Positions 43,339 through 56,917 are shown, counted from the first letter of the stretch. The stretch is 64,000 nucleotides of DNA from Cellulomonas sp. WB94 (GCF_003115775.1 NZ_QEES01000002.1:1426001-1490000); one strand, 5' to 3'. Translations and numbers: made by a program. The notes: generated by a model not told the origin, from the sequence alone.

Positions 43339-43969
43339 TCCGGACCAGCGGGTGCAGCCCGACCGAGCGCTCGAGCGCCTCGGTGTCCCCGCACAGGGTC
43401 AGCCAGTTCGCGAGGATCCGGTGCCCGCCCTCGGTGAGCACGCTCTCCGGGTGGAACTGCACGCCGTGCAGCGGCAGCGTCCGGTGCTGCAGGCCCATGA
43501 TGATCGGGCCGTGCGCGCTCTCGACGGTCGCAGTGACCTCGAGCTCGTCGGAGAACGTGCCGGCGACGACGGCGAGCGAGTGGTAGCGCGTCGCGGTGAA
43601 CGGGCTCGGCAGCCCGGCCAGCACGCCGGCGCCGTGATGGATGACCTGGCTCGTCTTGCCGTGCATGAGCTCGGGCGCGTGCGTGACGGTGCCGCCGAAC
43701 ACCTCGCCGAGCGCCTGGTGCCCGAGGCACACGCCGAGCATCGGGATCCCGGCCGCCGCGCAGTCGCGGATGACCTGCAGGCTCGCACCGGCCTCGGCGG
43801 GGGTGCCGGGTCCGGGGGAGATCAGGACGCCGTCGAACCCCGTGCGCTCCTCGACGGGGGGAACCGCGTCGTTGCGGACCACGACGGTCTCGGCGCCGAG
43901 CTGTGCGAGGTACCCCACGATCGTGTAGACGAACGAGTCGTAGTTGTCGACCACCAGGATCCGGGTCAT
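43313..43969 (-). CDS. trpG: Glutamine amidotransferase of anthranilate/aminodeoxychorismate synthase (TrpG/PabA)
   Basis: 218 residues, a class I amidotransferase: ILVVDNYDSFVYTIVGYLAQ, LISPGPGTP, nucleophile Cys in MLGVCLGHQALGE, and His/Glu in HGVQFHPES. It releases ammonia from glutamine for anthranilate or 4-amino-4-deoxychorismate synthesis. Near oriC it is the usual lone actinobacterial copy, probably serving folate (PabA) as well as or instead of tryptophan. It is the last gene of the DUF881-sortase operon, one base after the small membrane protein. Confidence 0.92.
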   Translation of the reverse strand: MTRILVVDNYDSFVYTIVGYLAQLGAETVVVRNDAVPPVEERTGFDGVLISPGPGTPAEAGASLQVIRDCAAAGIPMLGVCLGHQALGEVFGGTVTHAPELMHGKTSQVIHHGAGVLAGLPSPFTATRYHSLAVVAGTFSDELEVTATVESAHGPIIMGLQHRTLPLHGVQFHPESVLTEGGHRILANWLTLCGDTEALERSVGLHPLVRTSTTPAAR

Positions 43970-43970
43970 C

Positions 43971-44129
43971 TCACACCCCTACAGTCGTGTCGTTGAACGG
44001 CATGAGCGGCGCGATCGCCGGGAACAGCCACGTGAAGCAGGCCGCGAGGACCGCCGCCGCGAGGACGACGAGGATCGCGACCCGGACGGGCGTCGACCCC
44101 GGAAGGTGCCGCCACAACCACCCGTACAT
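43971..44129 (-). CDS. 52-residue single-pass membrane protein
   Basis: ATG 44129 overlaps the sortase stop (ATGA). MYGWLWRHLPGSTPVRVAI begins the protein, LVVLAAAVLAACFTWLFPAI is a transmembrane helix, and LMPFNDTTV follows outside. This tiny protein is regularly found between class E sortase and trpG in Actinobacteria. It is too short for many gene callers. The function is unknown; the tight coupling suggests a link to the sortase. Confidence 0.82.
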   Translation of the reverse strand: MYGWLWRHLPGSTPVRVAILVVLAAAVLAACFTWLFPAIAPLMPFNDTTVGV

Positions 44130-44959
44130 CAGGCTCCTCCGGCGATCTCAGCGGGAACACCCTCGGAGACCGGTGCCCAGTAGTCAAGCACGCCGTGCAC
44201 GATGAACCGCTCGCGGGCCGAGAACATCGGGTGGCACGTCGTGAGCGTGATCGAGCGCTCCGTCGGTGCGACGCCCGGCTTCCCGGGGACCGGGGCGATG
44301 ACCGCGACGTCCTGCGGACGGACGATCTCCGTGGACGTCACGCGGTACACGTACCAGGTCGACGCGGTCCGGACCACGATCGGGTCGCCGACCTGCAGCT
44401 CGGCGACGCGGTTGAACGGCTTGGCGTAGGTCGTCCGGTGCCCGGCCATCGCGAAGTTCCCGATGGCGCCCGGCATCACCGTGCCGGGGTAGTGGCCGAT
44501 GCCGAGGGAGTCGAGCACGGTCGCCTTGTCGACGCCCTCGCTGACGGGACGCTCGGGCTCCCCGTCCCAGCGCGGCACCTGCAGCGTCGCGAACGTCGTC
44601 CGGAGGTCGGGTTCCACGTCGACGGGCGGGTCCTCCCCGCGGTGCGGGGCGGCGATGACCACAGCCGGCGTCGCAGCCGGGCCGGCCGTCGCACCCGGGC
44701 CCGCCGCAGCAGAAGGTGCCGTCGTCGGTGCCTGGGCCCAGTCGAGGTTCCGGACGATCTCGGCCTGCGCGCGGTTGCCCTCGACGTCGGTCCACCACAG
44801 CTGCCACACGAGGAACGCGAGGAGCAGGACGCCGGCCGTGATCAGCAGCTCGCCGACGACGCCGAGACCGGCGAGCGCGACCGATCCCGCGCTCGTCGAC
44901 CGCGCGGGCTGCGGAGCCCGTCCGTGCCGAGGCGGGCCGACGCGCGCCGGAGCCGTCAC
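44129..44959 (-). CDS. Class E sortase
   Basis: 276 residues from GTG 44959, overlapping the DUF881 gene by 4 bp (GTGA). One N-terminal transmembrane helix (LLITAGVLLLAFLVWQLWW), an Ala/Pro-rich spacer, and a sortase beta-barrel with catalytic His (FAMAGHRTTY), Cys in SITLTTCHPMFS and Arg in ARERFIVHG. Class E sortases anchor LAxTG-type proteins to peptidoglycan in high-GC Gram-positives. No substrate is encoded beside it. Confidence 0.94.
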   Translation of the reverse strand: MTAPARVGPPRHGRAPQPARSTSAGSVALAGLGVVGELLITAGVLLLAFLVWQLWWTDVEGNRAQAEIVRNLDWAQAPTTAPSAAAGPGATAGPAATPAVVIAAPHRGEDPPVDVEPDLRTTFATLQVPRWDGEPERPVSEGVDKATVLDSLGIGHYPGTVMPGAIGNFAMAGHRTTYAKPFNRVAELQVGDPIVVRTASTWYVYRVTSTEIVRPQDVAVIAPVPGKPGVAPTERSITLTTCHPMFSARERFIVHGVLDYWAPVSEGVPAEIAGGA

Positions 44960-45747
44960 GAGCCCGAGCCTGACGTGGCCGCGGCGAGGCCCGGGAGCAC
45001 CTCGACGCCGTGGGGGACCTGCGCGTACTTGAGCTCGGTGATGCCCTCGTACGCGGGGAGGTTCAACGGGTCCTGAGCGGTCGTGACGCTCCAGCCGAGC
45101 CCCACGGCGTCGACCCACTGGAGGTAGATCTGCACGGCGGGGGAGGCGGCGAGCGCCGCCCGGAGCTTCTTGGGGTCGCCGACCGCGCGGACGACGAAGG
45201 GGGGCGAGTACCGCCGGCCGTGCAGCGACAGGACGTTGCCGATGCACTGGAACGCGCTCGTCGAGATGACCCGCTGGTCCATGAGGCTCATGGCCTCGGC
45301 CCCACCCGCCCACAGCGCGTTGACCACCGCCTGGAGGTCCTGCTGGTGGACGACGAGGTCGTCCGGGCGCACGTTCGGGAGGTTCTGCGAGTCGGCGGGC
45401 GCGTCGGTCATGCTCACCGTGATCCCGGGACCGGTGACGCCCACCATCCCGGAGGCGACGTCGTACCCGGACCCCGGCGAACCGATCTGCAGGCCCGTGA
45501 GTCGTGCCTGCTCCTCGGTCAACCGGTCGACCTCGGTGCGGAGCGTGCCCACCTCGCCCTGCAGCCGCGCGACACGCGACTCCTCGACAGCGGCGAGGTC
45601 GGCGAGGTTCTGGGGGTGGCGCTCGTCGGTCCCGCGCGCGAGCCGCGCGTTGGCCACGAACATCATGCCGGCGAGCGCGAGCACGAGCGTCACCGAGAGC
45701 GTTCCACGGCTGACCCTGTGCACGACGTGGTGGGTGCGGTCCGGCAC
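44956..45747 (-). CDS. DUF881 membrane protein
   Basis: 263 residues: N-terminal transmembrane helix (TLSVTLVLALAGMMFVANAR), a coiled-coil segment (ESRVARLQGEVGTLRTEVDR), and the DUF881 domain (VGVTGPGITVSMTDAPAD, VVNALWAGGAEAMSLMDQRV, DPKKLRAAL). DUF881 proteins sit beside the sortase and crgA near oriC in actinobacteria; a cell-division link is suspected. First gene of the operon, divergent from crgA. Confidence 0.93.
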   Translation of the reverse strand: MPDRTHHVVHRVSRGTLSVTLVLALAGMMFVANARLARGTDERHPQNLADLAAVEESRVARLQGEVGTLRTEVDRLTEEQARLTGLQIGSPGSGYDVASGMVGVTGPGITVSMTDAPADSQNLPNVRPDDLVVHQQDLQAVVNALWAGGAEAMSLMDQRVISTSAFQCIGNVLSLHGRRYSPPFVVRAVGDPKKLRAALAASPAVQIYLQWVDAVGLGWSVTTAQDPLNLPAYEGITELKYAQVPHGVEVLPGLAAATSGSGS

Positions 45748-45855
45748 GCATGCTCCTCTCGGGCGTGATCGCCACTACGCTAAGCCACGTTCCGGCGGGC
45801 CGGCGCCGATCTGCCGTTCGCCGCCCCGCCCCATCGCAGGACAGGAGCTGTTGAC

Positions 45856-46101
45856 GTGCCTGAGTCGAGGTCGCGGAAGAAGCCCGCGTACATCCCGCCC
45901 CCCAAGGCGGCCGGACCCGTGGTGAACCCGACCTGGCTCGTGCCGGTCATGCTCACCCTGATGATCGTCGGCCTGGCCTGGATCGTCGTGACCTACATGA
46001 TGCAGTCCCAGTACCCGATCCCGGGGATCGGGCAGTGGAACCTCGCGATCGGCTTCGTGCTGATCCTGGCGGGTTTCAGCCTCACGACCCGCTGGCACTG
46101 A
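45856..46101 (+). CDS. crgA: Cell division protein CrgA
   Basis: 81 residues from GTG 45856, with AGGAGCTG upstream. A short basic Pro-rich N-terminus (RSRKKPAYIPPPKA) is followed by two transmembrane helices (WLVPVMLTLMIVGLAWIVV and LAIGFVLILAGFSLTTRW), the standard CrgA layout. CrgA stabilises FtsZ rings and recruits divisome partners in actinobacteria. It is divergent from DUF881 with a 108-bp spacer. Confidence 0.95.
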   Translation: MPESRSRKKPAYIPPPKAAGPVVNPTWLVPVMLTLMIVGLAWIVVTYMMQSQYPIPGIGQWNLAIGFVLILAGFSLTTRWH

Positions 46102-46117
46102 GCCCCGCACCACGAGG

Positions 46118-46143
46118 GGGTTGTCCCCAGGCGGGGACAACCC
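46118..46143. terminator. Terminator hairpin between crgA and the rhomboid gene
   Basis: GGGTTGTCCCC and GGGGACAACCC form an 11-bp stem with a 4-base loop, followed by CTGTGGATAACTA. It lies between convergent genes and should terminate both. The bases just right of it contain a DnaA-box match (46144-46152). Confidence 0.7.
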
Positions 46144-46175
46144 TGTGGATAACTACACGGGTGTAATTCGCTTCC

Positions 46176-47024
46176 TCAGACGCTCGCGTACTTGAGCAGG
46201 GCCAGCCCGACGACGACCACGGCCGCCACGACGGTCGCGACGATGCCGATCTCACGACGACGCAGCGCCGGCGCGTACGCGTAGGCGGCGCCGAGGCCTG
46301 CCCCGACAACCAGGCCGCCGACGTGCGCCTGCCACGCGATGCCCGGCACGACAAACCCGATGACCAGGTTCAGTCCGATGATCATGAGGAAGCTCTGCGC
46401 GTTGCGGCCGAGCCTGCGGAGCACGACGAGCACTGCGCCGAACAACCCGAACACCGCGCCGGACGCGCCCACGGCCCCCTGGACCCACGCGAACTCCACC
46501 GGCGACGCGAACAGCAGCACCCCGACCGACCCGGCGACCGCGCTGATCAGGTAGAGCGCGATGTACCGCGCCCGGCCCAGAGCGTTCTCGAGGAACGGGC
46601 CGACGATCCACAGCGCGTACATGTTGAACAGGATGTGGAAGATGCTCGTCGAGTGCAGGAACGCGGTGGTGAGGAACCGGAAGGGCTCGACCTGACCTGC
46701 AGCGGGCGAGAACGCCCACCGGGCTGTCCAGCCGAGCACCGCCAGCTGGAGAACGAAGCTCACGACGCACAGCGCGATGATCGTGAGCGTCACGACCGGG
46801 CGCCCGTCGTGGACGCGCCCGCCGAGCACCGTCTGGGTCGGCCGGGCGTTGCGTGCCGCCTCAGCGACGCAGTCGACGCACTGGACACCCACGGGCGCCT
46901 GCCGCTGGCACTCCGGGCACACGGGCCGTCCGCAGCGCTGGCAGCGGACGTAGGAGATCCGGTCGGGGTGACGCGGGCAGACCGGGGGGCCCGCCGTCTC
47001 GGGCAGCGGCTGGAAGGAGCTCAT
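46176..47024 (-). CDS. Rhomboid family intramembrane serine protease with N-terminal zinc finger
   Basis: 282 residues from ATG 47024. Residues 1-55 have two CxxC pairs (YVRCQRCGRPVCPECQ, GVQCVDC), as in actinobacterial rhomboids. Six transmembrane helices follow, with the catalytic Ser in VGASGAVFGLFGAVL and His in AWQAHVGGLVVGAGLG; HILFNMYALWIVG is also conserved. The protease cleaves helices within the bilayer; substrates here are unknown. It is 22 bp after ppiA in the rnhA-ppiA-rhomboid operon. Confidence 0.93.
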   Translation of the reverse strand: MSSFQPLPETAGPPVCPRHPDRISYVRCQRCGRPVCPECQRQAPVGVQCVDCVAEAARNARPTQTVLGGRVHDGRPVVTLTIIALCVVSFVLQLAVLGWTARWAFSPAAGQVEPFRFLTTAFLHSTSIFHILFNMYALWIVGPFLENALGRARYIALYLISAVAGSVGVLLFASPVEFAWVQGAVGASGAVFGLFGAVLVVLRRLGRNAQSFLMIIGLNLVIGFVVPGIAWQAHVGGLVVGAGLGAAYAYAPALRRREIGIVATVVAAVVVVGLALLKYASV

Positions 47025-47046
47025 GAGACGGCGGGCGGGAAGCCGC

Positions 47047-47586
47047 TCAGTCCTCGATCGTGACCGACGAGATGACGACGTCCTCGACGGGGCGGTCGCC
47101 CGCACGCGTCGGGACGGCGATGATCGCGTCGACGACGGCGCGCGACGCGTCGTCCGCCACCTTGCCGAAGATCGTGTGCTTGCCGGTCAGCCACGTGGTC
47201 GGGGCGACGGAGATGAAGAACTGCGAGCCGTTGGTGCCACCCACCTTGCCGGTGATCGGGTCGCGCCGCGGGCCGGCGTTGGCCATCGCGAGCAGGTACG
47301 GCTCCGTGAAGCCGAGCTCGGGGTGGATCTCGTCGTCGAAGTTGTAGCCCGGGCCGCCGGTCCCGGTGCCCAGGGGGTCGCCGCCCTGGATCATGAAGCC
47401 GGAGATCACGCGGTGGAAGATCACACCGTTGTACAGGGGGTCGGTGCGCTCAGCACCGGTACGGGGGTCCTTCCATGCCTTGGAACCCGTGGCCAGGCCG
47501 GTGAAGTTCTCCACCGTCTTGGGCGCGTGGTTCGGGAAGAGCTCGATCCGGATGTCACCGGCGGTCGTGTGCAGCGTCGCGAACAT
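47047..47586 (-). CDS. ppiA: Cyclophilin-type peptidyl-prolyl cis-trans isomerase PpiA
   Basis: 179 residues, cytoplasmic type: FATLHTTAGDIRIELFPNHA, FHRVISGFMIQGGDPLGTG, GSQFFISVAPTTWL, KHTIFGKVADD. Active-site Arg and Phe residues of cyclophilins are present. It speeds Xaa-Pro isomerisation during folding. Confidence 0.95.
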   Translation of the reverse strand: MFATLHTTAGDIRIELFPNHAPKTVENFTGLATGSKAWKDPRTGAERTDPLYNGVIFHRVISGFMIQGGDPLGTGTGGPGYNFDDEIHPELGFTEPYLLAMANAGPRRDPITGKVGGTNGSQFFISVAPTTWLTGKHTIFGKVADDASRAVVDAIIAVPTRAGDRPVEDVVISSVTIED

Positions 47587-47609
47587 GGGAGCAGTGTTTC
47601 ACGACGACG

Positions 47610-48185
47610 TCAGCCGCGTCGCTCCCTGACCTGGTCCACACCACGGTTGGCGAGCTCGTCGGCCCGCTCGTTCCCGACGTCGCCCGCGTGCCCCTTGACC
47701 CACTGCCAGGTGATCGTGTGCCGCGCGACCTCCGTGTCGAGGGCCTGCCAGAGCTCGGCGTTCTTGACCGGCTTCTTGTCGGCCGTCCGCCACCCGTTGC
47801 GCTTCCAGCCCGCGAGCCACGAGGTCATGCCCTTCATGACGTACTGCGAGTCGATGTTGAGCTGCACCGTGCACGGCCGCTTGAGGGCCCGCAGGCCCTC
47901 GATGACCGCGGTGAGCTCCATGCGGTTGTTGGTCGTGTCCTCCTCGCCCCCGAACAGCTCGCGCTCGTGGGTGCCCGACCGCATCCAGACCCCCCAGCCG
48001 CCCACGCCGGGGTTGCCCTTGCAGGCGCCGTCCGTCCACATCTCGACGACTGTCGCGGCGGTGGCGTCCGTGGCCGGCCGGGACGACGAGGTCGCGGGCG
48101 CAGGCGTGGTCGCGGGCGCGGCGGGCGCGGGGGCGGAGGGCGCGGCGGCGGACGAGTCGGTGGACGAGGTGACGGACGACGGCAT
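47610..48185 (-). CDS. rnhA: Ribonuclease HI
   Basis: 191 residues from ATG 48185. After an Ala/Ser/Pro-rich N-terminal extension of about 45 residues, the RNase H core begins: [18 protein letters not shown] (Asp), [11 protein letters not shown] (Glu), [11 protein letters not shown] (Asp), [16 protein letters not shown] (Asp). It removes RNA in RNA:DNA hybrids. The extension is longer than usual and low in complexity, so a start nearer the core is possible. Confidence 0.93.
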   Translation of the reverse strand: MPSSVTSSTDSSAAAPSAPAPAAPATTPAPATSSSRPATDATAATVVEMWTDGACKGNPGVGGWGVWMRSGTHERELFGGEEDTTNNRMELTAVIEGLRALKRPCTVQLNIDSQYVMKGMTSWLAGWKRNGWRTADKKPVKNAELWQALDTEVARHTITWQWVKGHAGDVGNERADELANRGVDQVRERRG

Positions 48186-48312
48186 GAGCCCGACTCTAGG
48201 TCGTCCCGCGGGGCATCGGCGCACCCGTGACGTGCGCCGGGACCCTGCGCGCTCCCGCGCGTGGTGGCAGAGTGGGACCTCAGGACGCCAGCCGCACAAC
48301 ACGGGAGTGGAC

Positions 48313-49242
48313 ATGACCTTCAGCATCCGTCGCCCGACGCTCGACCAGGTCGACACCGAGCGCCTCAAGGAGCACGCCGCGGACTTCGCAGCGAGCGCGA
48401 AGGTTCACGCCGGCGAGGCAGCGACGCACGCCGCCGAGGCTGCCGGGCAGGCCAAGGACTGGTCGACGCCGCGCATCGAGGCAGCTGTCGAGTGGCTCGT
48501 GCCGCGCATCGAGCACCTGTACAAGGAGAGCGTGAAGGCCGCGGCACCGCGCGTCGAGAAGGCCGCGGAGATGGCCGCGCCGGCCATCGACACCGCCCAT
48601 GACAAGCTCGTCGACGACCTGCTCCCGCGCCTGGTGACGGCCATCAACGAGGCCGCCGAGCGTGCCGGTGCGGCCGTCGAGAAGGCCGCCGACAAGGCGG
48701 CCACCGCACCCGCCGCACTGGCCGCCGCCGCGGCAGCTGCCGAGGCGGCCGCGACCGAGAAGAAGAAGCACACGGGCCGGAACGCCTTCTGGCTGTTCGC
48801 GCTCCTGGCGGGGATCGGCGCCGCTGTCGCCGCCTGGACCCGCACGCGATCGACCGAGGACCCGTGGGCCGAGCCCTGGGAGCCCGCCACCGAGGCGGGC
48901 CACACGGGCACCGAGACCCTGCGCGCCCGCGCGCACGAGGCACGCGAGGACCTCACCGTGAAGGTCGGCGACGCCGCCGAGACCGTCGGCGAGGTCGCCG
49001 GTGCCACGGTCGCGAAGAGCCGTGAGGCGACACGCAAGGCCGCCGACAAGGTGACCGCCGCCGCCGAGGAGCTGACCGAGAAGGTCACCGAGGCCCGCGA
49101 GGACCTCACCGAGAAGGTCACGGACGCCGCGAAGAAGGTCACGACGCGCCGCTCGGTGCCCAAGACCATCGACACGGCCGACTCGGCCGCCTCCGAGGGT
49201 GTCGAGGCTGCCAGCGAGACACCTGACGAGACGACCATCTGA
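48313..49242 (+). CDS. Ala/Lys/Glu-rich helical membrane protein, function unknown
   Basis: 309 residues. The sequence is almost all amphipathic helix of the apolipoprotein/LEA kind ([60 protein letters not shown]), with one short transmembrane segment in the middle ([17 protein letters not shown]). Orthologues are common at this locus in Micrococcales. A membrane-surface or stress role is possible but not shown. It is divergent from rnhA. Confidence 0.82.
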   Translation: MTFSIRRPTLDQVDTERLKEHAADFAASAKVHAGEAATHAAEAAGQAKDWSTPRIEAAVEWLVPRIEHLYKESVKAAAPRVEKAAEMAAPAIDTAHDKLVDDLLPRLVTAINEAAERAGAAVEKAADKAATAPAALAAAAAAAEAAATEKKKHTGRNAFWLFALLAGIGAAVAAWTRTRSTEDPWAEPWEPATEAGHTGTETLRARAHEAREDLTVKVGDAAETVGEVAGATVAKSREATRKAADKVTAAAEELTEKVTEAREDLTEKVTDAAKKVTTRRSVPKTIDTADSAASEGVEAASETPDETTI

Positions 49243-49256
49243 CCTCGGTCAGGAAG

Positions 49257-49287
49257 CGCCTCCGGCCACGCGCGTCGGCCGGAGGCG
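49257..49287. terminator. Bidirectional terminator hairpin
   Basis: CGCCTCCGGCC and GGCCGGAGGCG form an 11-bp perfect stem around a 9-base loop. It separates the helical protein gene (+) from the 143-residue gene (-), which converge here. Confidence 0.72.
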
Positions 49288-49301
49288 GCACGACCAGGGG
49301 G

Positions 49302-49733
49302 CTAGGACGTCCACGGCTCCCTGATGAGGTCCGGGTCGAGGCCCGGACGTCGCGGCACGTACCCGAACCCCTCGTCGCTCTGGGCGTCGTAGCTCACGAC
49401 GAGCCCGCGCTCGTCCGGCTCGCGACGCCAGCGTGCGAGGCGCACGGTGTCGCCGGGGGAGAGGGCCGCGCCGGCGCGCCTGCGGGCCTCCATGCGCAGC
49501 ATGGCCACCGCGAACGCCCGACGGTGGCAGTCTGCGACCTGCCACGGCACGAGACCGTCGTCCGGGCCGACCTGCTCTGTAAAGACGGTGCGTCGCCGGC
49601 AGTCGGCCCACACGGCGGCACCCGTGGTGACGTTGTACCGGCGCTCGTACTCCTCGCTCATCCAGGCGTACGTGCGGCCCTCGCCGAGCCAGCGGATGAC
49701 CTCGGCCTCATCTTGGATCAGGGGTGCTGACAT
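49302..49733 (-). CDS. Unknown 143-residue protein
   Basis: ATG 49733 opens MSAPLIQDEAEVIRWLGEGR, then TYAWMSEEYERRYNVTTG and WADCRRRTVF, resembling an N-terminal helix-turn-helix for a transposase- or phage-like regulator, and a beta-rich C-terminus (ERGLVVSYDAQSDEGFGYVP). LGEGRTYAWMSEEYERRYNV has the helix-turn-helix rhythm of a resolvase or terminase small subunit. It lies in core sequence, so it may be a conserved actinobacterial gene or a lone phage remnant. Confidence 0.6.
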   Translation of the reverse strand: MSAPLIQDEAEVIRWLGEGRTYAWMSEEYERRYNVTTGAAVWADCRRRTVFTEQVGPDDGLVPWQVADCHRRAFAVAMLRMEARRRAGAALSPGDTVRLARWRREPDERGLVVSYDAQSDEGFGYVPRRPGLDPDLIREPWTS

Positions 49734-50007
49734 GGGTCCGCCTCGTCGTTCGAGCACCCGGCGGTCCCTCGGGAGGTCGCGTGCGTCCGTTCTTCCTGCA
49801 CCGGAGGTGCGGGCGGGTCTTCTTCCGGGGGCACCGTGGACGGGACGCGGTTGCCGGCCAGCACGCCGGAAGGCTTGTCGCTGGACCTCGTGACCGGGAC
49901 GAGCATCCCACACGCCGGGAGGGCCGCTTCGCGCAGCGTGGTCAGGCCCGCGGGCGCGGGACGACGGAGGAGGCCGGACTGGACCGTGGCGAGGGGGCAG
50001 CATGGCA

Positions 50008-50038
50008 AAGGCCCCTCCCGGACACCGGAAGAGGCCTT
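50008..50038 (-). terminator. Intrinsic terminator of tRNA-Ala
   Basis: In the minus sense AAGGCCTCTTCCGG pairs with CCGGGAGGGGCCTT (two G-U pairs) around TGT, followed by TGCC. It starts 11 bases beyond the tRNA 3' end. Confidence 0.7.
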
Positions 50039-50048
50039 CGACCTGCGG

Positions 50049-50121
50049 TGGAGCCAAGGGGACTCGAACCCCTAACCCCCTGCTTGCAAAGCAGGTGCGC
50101 TACCACTTGCGCCATGGCCCC
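50049..50121 (-). tRNA. tRNA-Ala(TGC)
   Basis: A 73-base tRNA: acceptor GGGGCCA with TGGCTCC plus discriminator A, anticodon stem CCTGC/GCAGG around TTTGCAA giving anticodon TGC, and GGTTCGAGTCC T-arm. CCA is not encoded. It follows DLW-39 and tRNA-Ile in one minus-strand string, the usual actinobacterial order after gyrA. Confidence 0.97.
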
Positions 50122-50133
50122 GAGAGCGGTGGG

Positions 50134-50253
50134 TCACTCGAAGGTGTCGGTGACCTCTGCCCACAGATCCCGGTCGTCCTGGTTCTGCGAGTACTGCTGC
50201 CACGCGACATAGCCGACTGCCGCAACTGCCATCAGGAGAAGCAGCTTCTTCAT
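50134..50253 (-). CDS. DLW-39 family peptide
   Basis: 39 residues: MKKLLLLMAVAAVGYVAWQQ, then YSQNQDDRDLWAEVTDTFE. One membrane helix and a short acidic tail containing DLW, from which the family takes its name. It is conserved between tRNA-Ile and tRNA-Ala beside gyrA in Actinobacteria. Too short for routine gene finding. Confidence 0.88.
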   Translation of the reverse strand: MKKLLLLMAVAAVGYVAWQQYSQNQDDRDLWAEVTDTFE

Positions 50254-50274
50254 CGGTCCCCCACGGGTCGGGAG

Positions 50275-50348
50275 TGGGCCTAACAGGACTTGAACCTGTG
50301 ACCTCTTCCTTATCAGGGAAGCGCTCTAACCGTCTGAGCTATAGGCCC
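50275..50348 (-). tRNA. tRNA-Ile(GAT)
   Basis: A 74-base tRNA: acceptor GGGCCTA/TAGGCCC with discriminator A, anticodon stem CTTCC/GGAAG around CTGATAA giving anticodon GAT, D-arm TAGCTCAGACGGTTAGAG and T-arm GGTTCAAGTCC. CCA is not encoded. Confidence 0.97.
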
Positions 50349-50424
50349 GTATGTGCACCACGCTGGGCGGGGCGCGCCGGACGAGACTACCCCAGTCCAG
50401 CCATGGCGCCCAAACGCGGTCGGC

Positions 50425-51278
50425 CTACTCGTCGGTCATCGTCAGGTGCACCCCACCGACCAGCGCAGCGGTGATGTTGTAGAGGAACGCGGCGATGGTC
50501 GACAGCGCCGTCAGCAGGAAGACGTCGACCACGGCGATGAGCGTCGCGGCCGAGAGGATCCGGCTGAAGGAGACGTACTGAAGGATGTCGACGTTGCTCT
50601 CCGCGCCGAGCACCTCCCGGACGAGCGTGTCGGCCTGCGCGAAGACGTGCATGCCGTCCAGCGCGAACCAGACCACTGCCGCCGCGACGACGAGGATGAT
50701 CCCGAGCGCCACCGACAGCAGGAACGACAGCTTCATGACCGACCACGGGTCGATGCGGGAGACGGCGAGGCGGACCCGGCGCGGCGCACCGGTCGCGGAG
50801 ACCGTAGGGATCCGGCCCGTCGTCGGACGGGGGGCGGGTGTGCCCGACGCTCGCGGGGGGGCGGTGTTCGTGGTTCCGGTCATGGTGTGTTCCTCGGTGC
50901 GGGAGTGCGTGGCCGAGCCGATCGCGGCCGACGTGGCGGCTGCGGCCTTCTTGAGCGACGAGGTGACGGAGTCGACCGCGACCTGGAGCGGCGAGGGGGC
51001 GTCGTCGAGGTCGACGGAGGCCGACGCGCTCGACGCCGACGCGCTGGAGGCCGACGCGCTCGATGAGGTGGACGGCCGCACCGCAGCCGGGCCGCGCGGC
51101 GGACGCGGGCCGAAGCCGGTGGCCTCGTCGATCGGCTCGGACCCGGCGGGTCGCAACGTGGCCGGTGCGCCGGCGGGCGCACCGCCGGTGGGCGCACCGC
51201 CGCTCGGCACGCCGGGCCGGCTCACCGGCCCGGACGGCCGGTTGCGCGGCGGGATCGACGGGGGAGCGGGCTCAGTGC

Positions 51279-51282
<4 letters not shown>
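50425..51282 (-). CDS. DUF3566 transmembrane protein
   Basis: 285 residues from ATG 51282 (ATGA overlap with gyrA). The first 170 residues are low-complexity Pro/Ala/Ser; then the DUF3566 domain follows with [20 protein letters not shown], a transmembrane helix ([20 protein letters not shown]) and a second ([20 protein letters not shown]), ending in [20 protein letters not shown]. The family always follows gyrA in many actinobacteria and is linked to the divisome in some. Confidence 0.92.
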
Positions 51283-53891
<2,609 letters not shown>

Positions 53892-53947
53892 GGATCAGGT
53901 CCTTAGCTGTGCGGCTCGGTGGGCGCGGGGAGTCAAGTGGCGCGTCC

Positions 53948-56092
<2,145 letters not shown>

Positions 56093-56118
56093 TCAAGGTC
56101 TCACACGCGAATGGGGCG

Positions 56119-56140
56119 GCCCTCTGAGGTGTCAGAGGGC
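56119..56140. promoter_or_regulatory. Hairpin in the gyrB leader
   Basis: GCCCTCTGA and TCAGAGGGC form a perfect 9-bp stem with a 4-base loop, 42 bp upstream of the gyrB start. A second weaker hairpin (ACTCCA/TGGAGT) lies at about 56146-56163. The two could be a terminator or attenuator between dciA and gyrB; no T-run follows. Confidence 0.5.
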
Positions 56141-56296
56141 GGATCACTCCACTTCGCTGGAGTTCCAGGCACAGACGCGCCAGGAATGACCTTCACAGTC
56201 TACCTGGCGAACCGCGCCGGGCCCGCTCTCCACACCCTTCGGCGGACGGTCATCTGCGAGGTCGTCGGCCGTGTCATCCGCGAGGTCGTCCCGCGG

Positions 56297-56917
56297 TCAT
56301 CCCCAGGTGTCGCGGGGACCCCGTCCGGGGACGGACCGAGGACCGCGCTTGAACCCTGGACCCGCGGGCCCGACCACGTGGATCTCCCGCACCACGTCCT
56401 CGCCGACGTCGTCCGCGAGCCGCCGCAGGAGCTGCGGGACGAGGAGACGGACCTGGGTGGCCCACGCCGTGGAGTCGGTCCGCACCGTGAGGATCCCCGC
56501 GTCGAACGTCTCGGGCTCGCAGTGGTCAGCGATCTGGTCGCCCATGACGTCCCGCCAGCGACCGATCACGCCGCCGACCGAGACCTCCTGCACCCAGCCG
56601 CGGTCCCGCAGCAGCCGCGCGAGGGTGTCGGCGACCGGCTGAGGGTCGCGCCCGTCGCGGCCCGGCGATCCGCGTGGCGGGTCGAGCGGCGACCGTCTCT
56701 TGGCCGCCTGACCTGGGTAGATGCCCCGCGACTTCGCGCCGGCCTTGGCCCGCTCGAGAGCCGCGCGCGCGACGCTGCCCGGCGGCGTCAGCTCGATGAA
56801 CGCTCCGACGGGAGCGCCGTCGGGCGGCTCCACGACCGGCCGCGGCACCCGCTCGGCCGTGCCGGCGTCCACCACACCGGTCTCGGGCAGGTCCGCATCG
56901 GTCTGGTCAGAGGACAC
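56297..56917 (-). CDS. dciA: DciA-like DUF721 protein
   Basis: 206 residues from GTG 56917 (starts SSDQTDADL; overlaps the recF stop by 11 bp). The N-terminal half is variable ([20 protein letters not shown]). The C-terminal DUF721 domain reads [60 protein letters not shown]. DciA loads or activates the replicative helicase in bacteria without DnaC; in actinobacteria it lies between recF and gyrB. Confidence 0.92.
   Translation of the reverse strand: MSSDQTDADLPETGVVDAGTAERVPRPVVEPPDGAPVGAFIELTPPGSVARAALERAKAGAKSRGIYPGQAAKRRSPLDPPRGSPGRDGRDPQPVADTLARLLRDRGWVQEVSVGGVIGRWRDVMGDQIADHCEPETFDAGILTVRTDSTAWATQVRLLVPQLLRRLADDVGEDVVREIHVVGPAGPGFKRGPRSVPGRGPRDTWG

Noticed and set aside
48280-49238. 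Minus-strand frames of 200-280 residues opposite the Ala-rich protein gene
   Set aside because: Antisense shadows of a repetitive helical gene; the plus frame has a consistent transmembrane segment and conserved locus position.
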